In this document: piece by piece, positions 45,547 to 56,062 of the stretch
Numbering within the stretch: position 1 is the first letter of the stretch
How the letters are laid out: each line of letters starts with the position of its first letter
DNA from: Rosa chinensis
Lineage: Eukaryota; Streptophyta; Magnoliopsida; Rosales; Rosaceae
NCBI RefSeq assembly: GCF_002994745.2
Contig: NC_037093.1
Location: 34,414,384 to 34,478,383, forward strand
Length of the DNA stretch: 64,000 nt
Direction of reading: 5' to 3'
The notes under the pieces: model-generated
The model's database searches: none
What the model was told of the DNA's origin: nothing
The model's input: the letters and a program-made list of their open reading frames with translations, nothing else
Position numbers and translations under genes: made by a program

Positions 45547-46429
45547 TACATCTAAGGACGGTCAGCTGTTCACAGCACTGTTCCTTAGAGCTCGAATTGA
45601 ATGACGCTTTTGCCCTTTATTTTTGTCTCAATTACAGTTTGATTTCGTTGGTTACTGTTGTTGTGCGATGGGTTTTTGTGGTATTTGGTTTGTTCAGTCC
45701 GGTGTATCAAGAGAGAGAGTAGAAGGATTTAGGGATAGCGAGAGTTAGATAGTGAGAGAAATAGTGAGAGAGAGAGCGATCTAGGGATAGAAAGAAAGAG
45801 GGAGCTTCAGAGAGTTGCAGGCAGAAAGAGAGGTATTAAGCCCTGCGTAAATTCTTTTTTTTTTTCCCTTCTTCTTCTTCTTTCGTTCTTTCTTTCTTTT
45901 GTGGTTTTCTTCGTAGTATGATTGGGTACTCTTTTGGTCTTACGATCTGCCCTTTTTCAATAAGTGGTTGTTGATTATTGATTGTCTGTTTCGTTGTTTT
46001 AAATCGGGTTGCAGAAAGTGGAAGGAGGTTTCGTAAGTTTGAGTTATGTGAAGCTATTGGGTTATGTCCCTTTATTTTAGTGTCAATTACGGGATTTATT
46101 TTCTTTTGTTGTTGTTGTTGTGCGATGGGTTTTTGTGGTCTTTGATTTCTTCAGTTTGATGTGTCAAAAGAGAGATAGGAGAAGGATTTAGGGATAGAGA
46201 GAGAGTATTAGATTGTGAAAGAAATAGTGAGAGAGAGAGAGAGAGTATTAGATTGTGAAAGAAATAGTGAGAGAGAGAGAGAGAGAGTGAGAGAGCTTCA
46301 GAGTGAGGGTGATATAACGATCTAGGGATAGAAAGAAAGAGAGAGCTTCAGAGAGTTGCAGGCAGAAAGAGAGAGGTATTGAGCCTTGCATAAAATCTTT
46401 TGTGGTTTTCTTTGTAGTGTGATTGGGTA

Positions 46430-46500
46430 TACATGTAAGGACAGTCAGCTGTTCACAGCACTGTTCATTAGGCTCGAATTGAATGGCACTTTTGCCCTTG
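46430..46500 (+). repeat. Extra internal Helitron 5'-end copy
   Basis: A block reading GTAAGGACAGTCAGCTG, GCACTGTTC and GGCACTTTTGCCC repeats the Helitron 5' signature inside the 45547-49485 element. No CTAG hairpin precedes it. Confidence 0.65.
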
Positions 46501-46840
46501 CTTTTCTCCTACAATTTCACGTTCATATTGGTGTCTGAAATGCTGGGCATATGCATCTTTAGGCAGTAGAAGACGCCCCATTCTTTGGGAACCTTGATTT
46601 TGTTGTTTGAATTTGGGGGATATGTATTGGATTTGAATTTGCAGGTTTTGATTTGAGGGTTTATATAAATGTAATTCACTCTATTACTGGGTGATAAAAG
46701 GTTTTCATTTTATCAATGTTTACTTTTAGATTGGTGACAGTGTTTACTGTAACGAAAAGAGATCAAATCAGTTTTGGTGGTTTGTTTTTTCTCACTTCGT
46801 TTCTCAATTGCGTTAATATGTTTTTCAATGCTGAGAACCT

Positions 46841-46862
46841 CCCCCCCCCCCCCCCCCCCCCC
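46841..46862. repeat. C22 homopolymer
   Basis: It is a run of 22 cytosines with no coding context. Long C runs are also error-prone in sequencing, so the length is uncertain. Confidence 0.9.
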
Positions 46863-48427
46863 TCTTTTTTTCCCATAATGATTCATGGCCTTTTGAATGA
46901 GAGATATTGATTCTAATTGAATAGTGTAAATTAGGACGCAATTGTATAGTACCTTCATTATTTGTTATTTGTAGCACCTTCATTATTTGTTATTTGTAGC
47001 ATGATTTGTCCCCTTAAAAACTATAAAACATTTGGTAGCTAGCAGTTAATTTAGGATGGAACGATTTAGATTAATTTGATTTATTGAAGCTTGCTCTGGA
47101 AGTTGTTTGAACTATCTATTCACTCTGATATTTTATAATATATTGGTTTCAGAATAAATTTAATGCATAATTGACAGAAATCTTGCAGTTCATAGTGTAG
47201 GGTGGTTTCTGTATTTCACTGCCTACTTGAGAGAAGTGCTGATCCTAATGCTCTGTTTATAATGTTGGCTTAGATGACTTATCCAAGATGTAAGAAACCT
47301 TTAGGAAGGAGATGAAAAACTTTGGAAACGTTCAATTTATGTGCACAAGGACTTAAACACTGGAAAGGAAAACTGAGAGCTAATAGTTTTCTATGGGTAT
47401 TTTTTTGCCAGCTTTATGGATCGCGAAGCATTTCTTTAGGAGTATATGGCAGAAAGATTTAGGAAAATTCTAGAGAATTTGTGGTGAAATACATAAAAAA
47501 GAAAGAGGATGAAAGAACTTATGCCATTTTTGACGTGAGGAGTGAATTATTGTATACTGGTCTATATATGCCATACATCAAACAATGATCAGAATGTATT
47601 AGTTTGCAGGCTCATTATATGAGTTTAATTTGAATTTGGTACCTTTTCCAGCTCATGATATGGCGTAAAAGAACAAATCAAAGGTTGTATGTAGATAACA
47701 GAATACTACTTAACTATTCATGTCTACTAGCTTGCTGGCATCTTCCTGATATTTGTTTATAAAATATTGAAAGGATCTTAATAATAGTTGATTGAATAAC
47801 TATTTGAGATTTGTTTAGTTCTGTGTACTATCAAAGAGGTGCTCATCAGTTTTTGGTTTTCATTGTGGTAATTTCAGTTTTCTGCATTTGCTTGGATTTT
47901 CAACAAACAAAAAGATCAGTTAAGAGTACTGGTTTGATTTCTAAGGTCTGGATTACTGCCTTTCGCTTTCTTGGTAAGTATTACTATTTACTCCAACTAA
48001 TTATTCATTAGCTGGATGAACTATTGATGGACTGTTTCAGATTCAGTTTCATGTTTTCTCCCTTTCTCTTTTACAAATTCTTCTTCTTTAATGTCCTGAT
48101 CTTCTTTTATGTTTTGATTTTAATGATTTACTTTTAAATAAAAGTCTGGGTTTTTGGTTTCTTGCCTTTGTTTTTGTTCTGAGTTTTCAACCTTGAAATT
48201 GATTGTAGGCTTTGTAGAAAGCTTATGGTACGAACCTTCTTCTCATTCTTTCTTCTTCTTTTAAATCTGTGTAATCTGTTGTGTTCATTACACAAATTTA
48301 ATTTGCGTAATCTGTTGTGTAACCTATGTAAGAGAAACATTTTTAGTTAAATGTACTAATTTCCCTTCCTACTTTTGCTACCAAAAGTAAAAAGCTTTTC
48401 CAGGAGATTCGTTCTACCGCCTTAGAC

Positions 48428-48828
48428 CAAGGCGGCCGGCCCTGAGGGTTGCCCAGTGAGGCGGCTGCCTCAGGCCACCGGCTGTCGGAGGCCTCCAATT
48501 GTGTCTCAACTATTATATATACATATAAATAAGTTATTTGGGGAGGTGGAACGTATGTGGCAAACTGGTATAGTGGAAAAGTTGCCTTTGAGACTTTGTA
48601 GGTTCAAATCCCCTTAGTGCGAATCCGAGGCTGTTTATTTTTCTTTATTTTGTCTTCTGACTTCTTCTATTTTTTTTCCCTCTCCTCTCTTCTACTATCT
48701 TTAATTCTTTTTCTAGATACCAGCTCTTATATACAAATTATTTGATTGTTAAAATGTGAAATTCAAGTGAGGCCACAAGCACTTTTTTTTTTTTTGCCTC
48801 AAGCCTCTACAATCTCAGGACCGGCCCT
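48428..48828. mobile_element. Small TIR transposon with an embedded tRNA-like sequence
   Basis: The inverted ends contain GGCCGGCCCTGAG (left) and CTCAGGACCGGCCC (right). The flanks share GCCTTAGAC (48419-48427 and 48829-48837), a 9-bp duplication. GGCCGG-type ends occur in several plant hAT/MULE-like families, and I cannot choose between them. The left TIR has a few extra bases, so its exact start may shift. Confidence 0.65.
48560..48630 (+). other. tRNA-like region inside the TIR element
   Basis: It holds an A-box-like ACTGGTATAGTGG at 48564-48576 and a B-box-like GGTTCAAATCC at 48601-48611, about 25 bp apart. The order and spacing resemble a tRNA gene. No convincing cloverleaf with an acceptor stem is visible, so it is tRNA-like rather than a tRNA gene. 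Confidence 0.45.
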
Positions 48829-49485
48829 GCCTTAGACAAAGCAACCAACACAAATGCATTTGCATGAGAGAAGAAAAGTGTTTCATTGATTGCCTTTGCA
48901 TAAGCTATTGCTTGCAACCACAAGTAACACCAGACTTAAGCAAAACAAATATTTCGTTGTACTTTTCTGATCTCAACTAATGTAAAAACTTTTGTTGGCC
49001 CTTTGCATAACTTACAACTTCAAGTCCCCAAATTTTGTTTTCATGCATCATTCATTTTGGATTTTTCTAGCTACTCTGCTCAATCTTCATGCTAGAATAG
49101 TATAATTTCTGCATTAAGGAATATCCTCAGATGTAAGCTTTTGTAACGTATGTAACTGTTGATAGGAAGCTTTAATCAAAGCTAATTTGGCATATTCAAT
49201 ATCCTCAGGGGTGTCTGAAATTTGTTTACTTGGCTCTTGGGACAGCCGCTACAACATTTCTATTCGTTTACTTTAGCATTCCCTGCTCCCTGCAATGCTT
49301 AATGTTGCGATAGAATGCTTTGATAGAATGTTATTGTTTAAACTCATAAACAATTTTAGAAAGACGAAACTTTTCTCTTATTTTATGATTCTGATCAATA
49401 ATCAAGTACTGTTCATTCATATCTTTCATTATTGTAAATTATTAGCTATACAAATCCCGCGGCAAAGCGTGGGTGCCGTTGCTAG

Positions 49486-49688
49486 TACATACATCTAAAG
49501 CCGAAACACTGTTCCTAGCACTGTTCATTCACTGTTCCTCATCACTGTTCATTTTGAATTGGCGGTTTTGCCCTCGCTTGAAATTTTTTACAACTCTGCC
49601 ACTGCCATGGATGTATTGCGTCTTCCCGTTGATTTCCTTTTCTTCTACAGTCCTGAGTCATCTTTTTCAATTATCAAGAACGATCGAC

Positions 49689-49719
<31 letters not shown>

Positions 49720-52625
49720 AGGAGATCGGAGGCAAATCCCTAAAGCATAGAGTCGTCGCCCAGTCAATCCAATTGAATCCGATAATTTCAAGCTAGGGTT
49801 CCAAAGTTTGAACCTTTAATCCGGTAATTCTTTCACCTAATTCTCAGGTCTGATTGCATCCGAATCTGAATATTGTCTCGATTCGAGTTCCTCCGGGCTC
49901 GGTTATTCTGGGTTTTGTTTAAAGTTGTGGTCTTTGGAGGAAATTGGGGGTTTCAAATTTCTGAAATATTGTCTCGATTCGATTTTTCTAGGCTCGGTTA
50001 TTGTGGGTTTTGTTTAAAGTTGTGGTCTTTGGATGGGAATTGGGGGTTTCGGATTTCTGGGTTTTTCCATCGTTTTTTTTTTTTTGGTGAAATTGGGTTT
50101 TGTGTTTGGTTTGTTTGATCCGTGGGTGCTTGGTAGAGTAGTGGCTCTTGCTTGCAATTCATCGTTTTACACCCCTTTTCTTTTTGGATTTCTATGTGTT
50201 GGTTGAAAAGAGACATTAGGTTGTTGAGTTGAGTTGTTTTGTTCTGTATCGTTATGGAAGTTTGTTAAATTAAGGCTGTTCAATTGCAATGGGTATTTTT
50301 ATTGGATTATATTTTTTTCTATTTTTTATTTTATTTTATTTCTCAGACATTAGATAGTGGCTTCCTTGATTGGATGAATTTTTGTATGTCTTCCTTGATT
50401 TGATATGATTATACTTGTAGTGCTGGTGTGAAATTGGAATGTGTGCTGCTGCTATCTGTTTTTGTTTGATTTTTTTTTTGTTGGTCTGTTGATTTTGAAG
50501 TTTTTGCTCGAGGTAACTTTTCTTTGATGTTTTCTTTGTTTAGTGTTCTTAACAAGTTTGATTAGTGTCTTTTGGTGGTGAGTTTTTTTTTATTTCCTCT
50601 TTTTTTGAAAGTGAGCTGTTGGAATTTGGTTTTCTTAGAGAGGTTTTGGGTTTGGTTTCATAATTATCGTGCTCTGAACCATATTTAATAGTGGATTCTG
50701 GGTAAGTGGGGATCAATAAGGTGTGATCTTCAAACAGCTAAAGCATTAAGAGTAATCTTAAATAGTATAAGTGAAAATTGGCTGTCAGCTTTATTTAAAA
50801 CAACAGAGAGAACAATTTCTGTTTTATGGGAATTTGTGGCTAAAGACAATGTTGGGAATTTCTGATGTCAGAACTAATTTTTTTTTATCTCTAAATAACT
50901 ATTGATTTTCCATAATTTGCAGTCTTTGTAAAGTCTGAGGCATTCAAACAGAAAAGGGAAGAAGGGAAATCAGTTTCATCTCGAATTTCATAGGTGAGAC
51001 TTCAATCTTTTATTCTGTGCCTTTTCTCATTTAAGTATATTTCTCGCTTTCAAATATGATCAAGTAGCTGGTCCTGTGTTTGGTTGATTGAGTATTCTGT
51101 GCCTTTTCTCATTTAAGTATATTTCTCGCTTTAAAATAGGACAAGTGGAAGTTATTTGTGACTTTGTGAGAATGTGATTTGAAATTCTTTCTGGGTGCTG
51201 TATTTGATGGGTGAAGGATTGGAATAGTTGATGATAAGGAATGAGTTTTTGATTCATTTTGTGATTGCTGTTGATGAGCCACGGCATCCTTCTTTTTTTT
51301 TTTTTCCCGGCTCTCTCTTCACTCTTCTTTTCCTTAATCATCGCTCCTTAATATTGATCGTTGAAATTAAACTAAGTCGTTTTGCTTCTATGAATTTTTT
51401 TTTTTATTTGTGTTCTTTTTGGGAATTATTGAAGTAGGTATTTTGACCTTCTTGGCTTATTTCTGAGGATCGATGACTTTTTAGGGGCAGTTGCTGCAAG
51501 TAGTCCTAACTTTATTACTGGAATCCTCTGATAAGTGCTATGTTTTTAGAATTCTGTAACTGCTGCAATTAAGTTACCTTCTCAGCTTGGTTCTTTTCTT
51601 TGTATTAACATTTGGTTGATGCCTCATCATGTGCACTTTTATATACAGTTAACATACATGTCCCTTAGTAGTGTCATTGATGCCTTTTTGTTAATCTTCC
51701 GCAATATTCTTAATTTCAAAGCTTAATTCTATACATTAACTTCAGTAGTTCACTGTTGTTCCCTTCTATTGCATTATTCTTTTGCTGATATTGATATGAG
51801 TTACAGATTCATACTAGGTGTTTAACTTTCAAATGAATCTATGGGATATTTATAGTCAGTGAATGCTGTTCTGTTGGGTTTGTATTACCTAAACAGTGAA
51901 GTGATGCATAATAAAGGATTTGATATCACTTAACTGTATCCTTTATTATGTATCACTTCACTATTTAGGTAATCAATTTCCAGTTTCCAATTGGTTTCCT
52001 CCTCTTAGTAAATTTCTGGATATTGAGTATGACTTTTCCTTGCTCTCGATTTTTGTTTGTAGATTTTGAAGAAATTTTATAAGCAGTGTGATCCTGGTCC
52101 GTGCTCACTGTTTCAGTCTCCTTTTCTAAATTTTATTCCCTGCTGAATTACTATTTGTTGCTGCACCACTTTTTGTATAGATAGAACTGCAGCAAGCAAT
52201 GTTTTGGAGAGACTCCATGACCAACTTTTGATAGGCTAACACCTTTTGTATATATACCCCTGGAACAACTAGAACAACTATTTTTTGGAAAATGTTCCAA
52301 CAGCAATTGTAACCAAGTTGACCTTAAACTAAGATAGCCTATTTTTTGAAAAATACTATAATGGAAAATGTTGCCAGTAGAAACTTCGATAAGATCTCAA
52401 AGCTGGGGCATGATTTAATTCATCTTTTATTTTAGATGATCTGCAGTGATGATATTGTACCATTTTGTCATATTGTATAATTTTGTCTGAGATCCTTGAT
52501 TTATAATGTAGCAATGGTCTCAAGACAATTGAAAACAATTTTGTCGTCCTTTTAAGTTTAGTTCTATTACATCTAATTCATTGATAACTGTACATCCCGC
52601 AGCAAAGCGCGGGGAAGTTTTCTAG
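49486..52625 (+). mobile_element. Non-autonomous Helitron in head-to-tail array (3.1 kb)
   Basis: The 5' end is next to the preceding CTAG, with a CACTGTTCATT block and GGCGGTTTTGCCCTCGC. The 3' end is CCCGCAGCAAAGCGCGGGG, then CTAG at 52622-52625. No Rep-helicase frame is present. Short open frames near 49473-50118 are not supported as genes. It has an inverted repeat at 51884-51973 and a GA microsatellite near 49690. Confidence 0.8.
51884..51973. repeat. 36-bp inverted repeat with 18-base loop
   Basis: The left arm 51884-51919 and right arm 51938-51973 pair with two mismatches. The sequence is AT-rich and no flanking duplication is evident. It could be a tiny MITE remnant or a hairpin. Confidence 0.85.
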
Positions 52626-53270
52626 TACATATATAAAAGATGAGTTAACTGTTCATTCCTCATCACTGTTCATTCTTGAGCAAATAGACGATTTTGCCCT
52701 CATTTGAATTTTTTTTATGGCTCTGCCACTGACTTATTTTTTCCTCTCTCTTCCTCCCTTGCCTCCCAGACCGAGTTTATTGCCTTCTCTTTTCTTCCAT
52801 CTGCCTCCTAAACTGCAAACAATCAATTGATTTGACGGTGAAGCTACAAAACTCTAGAAATCAATTGATCCTCCTGACTGATCTCCATCTCCCACTGTCC
52901 TCTTAAATTTTCAGATTCATCACACTTCACAACAATCAGGTAATGAATTCCTTGCTACGTTTTGTGTATAGACACTTGGGTATAATTAGATTATGTTAGT
53001 TTTCTTGAATTCCTTGCTACGTTTTGGTTGTTTTTGCTTCATATTTTTTTGTCACTCCACTTCGTTGTTTGGTTAGCTTGGTTATTGATTTAGGTGTGTG
53101 AAAGAACAAAGTAGCTACAGAAGCATATCTTTGTTATTGATTTAGCTACATATCTTCCCTCCGTCTAGTAGCTGCTTCTCCACTTTTTTTGCTTCTACAC
53201 CCGCCGCACCCCACCGCACAGAAGCATCTTCTTGAATAAATCAATAGGAAGTAAAAGAAATTATATACAT
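52626..53270 (+). mobile_element. Helitron 5' fragment (end of the plus-strand run)
   Basis: It starts right after CTAG with the shared signature (AACTGTTCATTCC, CATCACTGTTC, GATTTTGCCCTC). No 3' hairpin with CTAG follows in the window, so it is truncated. The right edge is approximate, where different repeat sequence begins. Confidence 0.65.
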
Positions 53271-54480
53271 ATCTGAATAGTACTTTTATTAGAAAACAAA
53301 ATCGTTAATATATTACATAACCAAAGTTAAGCAAAATTCAAATCAGTACAGGTATTCACTAGAAATAGTAGTAGAAAAATATTCTTTTATCTAGTAGGTT
53401 CATCCCTTTTCCCCAAGCATGTACTCAATACCTGAAAACAAGAAGGTCTAGCATCATGAGCAACACAAGCCCAGTAAGTACACAACATACATTCTTATAT
53501 TAATGTGTTTTATAAGAAATCAAAACTGAACAATCAAGTCAAAATGTACCGGGAACCATTTATATGTTCATACGAATTCTTAAATATGTATATGTATACA
53601 CACAATACACACATACATATATACAAATATATTAATCAGTGTGAATGGTTTGGTAATAAATCATATAATCACATCTCTTTATTGAACCAACAATATATTC
53701 CAGCATTAATATGTGAAATAACCTCAAAGCAATGCATGCTCAATTCTCTTTTTCACTTAGCACCGTAACATATTAATAATATATCGCAGACAGATATTTG
53801 ATCAAAATAATATAAGTACACTTCTCTTCTTAGTGAATTTTCGGATTAACTGGTAATAATTCATAAATCCACGTGCTAGGGTCCATAATACCAAAGCACG
53901 GGTAAGCCAGATTGACTGGTAACAAATCATAAATCCATGTGCGAGGGTCCATAATACCAAAGCACGGGTAAGCCGCAGCATATTGAGGACACCTCCAAAG
54001 TATGTATACTCAAGGTCGACACCTCTTTCCTATGAGTATAATAGTGCACTATCTGTAGGGACTAGGGCCCAGGCTAACTTCTCATAACACAAAACACTTT
54101 TATCAGTAATTCACTTAAGCACGGGGTTGTAGTAATCACCCGGCTTCACAACTGTACTTCTCAGACATAATCAAATCCACAAAATACAATCTTTATGAAT
54201 TATAGATCGTAATATATATGTATATGTACACACACATATAGAGACATATATTTGGGAATAATCTCATATGAAAACATATGTAACATAATTGTATAACACA
54301 AATAAGTAAATTCACTAGCAAACAACATAATTAAAAAGAAGCTTATAAAAAATTGAAATCAAGTAAAATATGTAATAATAAAGCACAAACATTAAATGAG
54401 TAACTATACACAATTAATAAGCTTGTAAATAACTGAAATCAAGTAAAATAATACAGCACAAGCATTAAATGAGTAAATAT
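53270..54480. repeat. Anonymous AT-rich repeat, possibly retroelement LTR sequence
   Basis: It has no coding capacity. It contains the 66-bp tandem dimer and many TATATA stretches. The minus-strand reading resembles LTR-type sequence, but no ends were found. Confidence 0.35.
53844..53975. repeat. 66-bp tandem duplication
   Basis: Units 53844-53909 and 53910-53975 are directly adjacent. They share GGGTCCATAATACCAAAGCA and CGGGTAAGCC exactly, with a handful of mismatches elsewhere. Confidence 0.9.
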
Positions 54481-54967
54481 ACACAGTTTAACAAAATTAT
54501 ATTATAGTTAGTATTTCAGTTCTTATGTCCAAATCCATTGAAGTTCATCAAACTTCAAAATGTGTTATGATGTCCATCACAAGTCCGAATTAGTCAAATG
54601 AGTACACCATTTCAAAGGGTTTTTCACAAGGAATTCAATGGAATAAGTCATGTAGTCCAGATCAGAGTGATATAGTCCAGAAATGGTGAAGAACCATAAC
54701 AATGCAGAAACTGATATTTTTGTTACTGACCTTTGATGTTTAAGTCTTAGAGAGACAATGAATCATATGCATGCATTAGCTATAATAAGCTTTATTGATA
54801 TCAAGTACTCATTCCTGTTTAAGAGAATGTATTGTCTCTCTAGGACAAATTAATTAGAAAATGTGGATCTTGGTCAAAGAAATAAAAATAAAAATGAAAA
54901 CGACGACGCTGTTTTCCACTGCAGTCCTCTTCTTCTTCCCAGTTGTTCCCTCTTCTTCATCAATCCC

Positions 54968-54989
54968 GGGGGGGGGGGGGGGGGGGGGG
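54968..54989. repeat. G22 homopolymer upstream of ELP5
   Basis: It is a run of 22 guanines, about 1.07 kb before the ELP5 ATG, in sequence likely to be ELP5 promoter or 5'UTR. It could form a G-quadruplex. The exact length is uncertain. Confidence 0.85.
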
Positions 54990-55033
54990 CCCTGTGGTTT
55001 TTTACAAGATTCTACAGAGGACAAAGTAGAGAG

Positions 55034-56052
55034 TAAGGGGCGGACCCAGCCCGTGCTCAAGCCCTACTGAACTTTTTGGGCCCAAAAAAAAAAAAGGTAT
55101 ATAGATTTTTAAAAATTTTTTATTTTGGGACCAGTCATCTCGTTTCAAGCCCCGCCGCCGCAACTTGGAGCACAGAGCACTCCCGACTCGGCGACCTGTA
55201 ACTCTGCAAGAGTGCAAGGCTGGAAGCCTGGAACCAGCAACCCATTTCTGCGGCTCCGCCTCTCCGGTCTCCGCGCTCCTCCTCTCTGGTCTCTGCGCTC
55301 CGTGCCTCCCCCTCCAGGTATCTCGCCATCTCTCTCTCCCTCTCCGTCTTCTTCTCCTCCCCTTCTAGAGTTCTAGTCTTCTTCTCTTCTGATTTCTGAA
55401 GTTCTGAGTTTTAATTAGTAAATAATCGATTTCCATTTGATCTTGTCTTCCATTTAATCTGTATCAGTTCTGAGTTTTGTTGGGTTTTAACTAAGGTAAT
55501 GCCGTAATGTTATAGTTGAAATGGGTAATGGCCAATGAGTTCGATTTCGGTTGGTGCTACTGATGTTGATGGTATAATTGCAGATTTGCAGACAGTTAAA
55601 GACTCAAAATGATATAATTGCTTGGCCTATGGATACTGATTAACTGATGGTATATACGATCGTATATTGATCTTGATGTTGATTACTTGATTTTAATTAA
55701 GGTAATGATACTGATTGGGTAGTTAGAAATGGGTTTGATAACTTGGTTTCCATTTAATGTTGATTTCTTCTTCAATTGCAGTTTGTAACTTTGTATGATT
55801 CATGATTCATGAGGAGAAGGGCTCAGACCTCAGAAGCAGAGGGCCACAATTCCTTTGAGAAAGCTTGAAAAAAAATAAAGGTAATACCGTCATTAAATAT
55901 TTATATCTTGCTATTTTGATAAATGTATTGGCATAATGGCATTGCTCTCATAATTGTAATTTTAGGTGTTACATATATTTGATTTTTTTTTTCCTTCACT
56001 TTATTAAGAAGTCCAAGCCCCACCGAACTTAGAATCCTTGATCCGCCTCACT
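55034..56052. mobile_element. Non-autonomous TIR element (hAT-like) in the ELP5 5' region
   Basis: The ends read AGGGGCGGACCCAG (left) and CTTGATCCGCCTCA (right), an imperfect inverted pair of about 11 bp. Adjoining inner blocks are also related: AAGCCCTACTGAACTT on the left, AAGCCCCACCGAACTT on the right. The latter two are in direct orientation, so the ends may be partly duplicated. A clean 8-bp duplication was not found. The interior is GC-rich near 55140-55380 and otherwise non-coding. Confidence 0.5.
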
Positions 56053-56062
56053 AAGGGCAACA

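Larger units (their letters stand above)
45547..49485 (+). mobile_element. Non-autonomous Helitron in head-to-tail array (3.9 kb)
   Basis: The 5' block follows the preceding CTAG without spacer. The 3' end is CCCGCGGCAAAGCGTGGG, GTGCCGTTG-like spacer and CTAG at 49482-49485. A second 5'-like block at about 46430-46500, lacking a 3' end before it, suggests that part of another copy is embedded. The first 800 bp closely repeat the 5' part of the previous element. It has no gene. The interior contains a TIR element near 48430 and a C22 tract. Confidence 0.75.

Noticed and set aside
46713..46958. Frames across the C22/G22 tract giving poly-Gly or poly-Pro
   Set aside because: They depend on a homopolymer of uncertain length and have no other support.
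48601..48611. True tRNA gene at the B-box-like sequence
   Set aside because: The A and B boxes are present, but an acceptor stem and anticodon arm cannot be paired convincingly.
49473..50216. Several overlapping frames in the 5' part of the third full array Helitron
   Set aside because: They include a GA microsatellite and T-rich sequence and no conserved motif. The region repeats the shared Helitron 5' architecture.
53390..53400. CTAGTAGG as a further Helitron 3' end
   Set aside because: There is no GC-rich hairpin within 20 bp upstream.
54854..55070. Open frames on both strands at the G22 tract before ELP5
   Set aside because: Low-complexity translation with a poly-Gly or poly-Pro core. 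The region is better explained as ELP5 upstream sequence.
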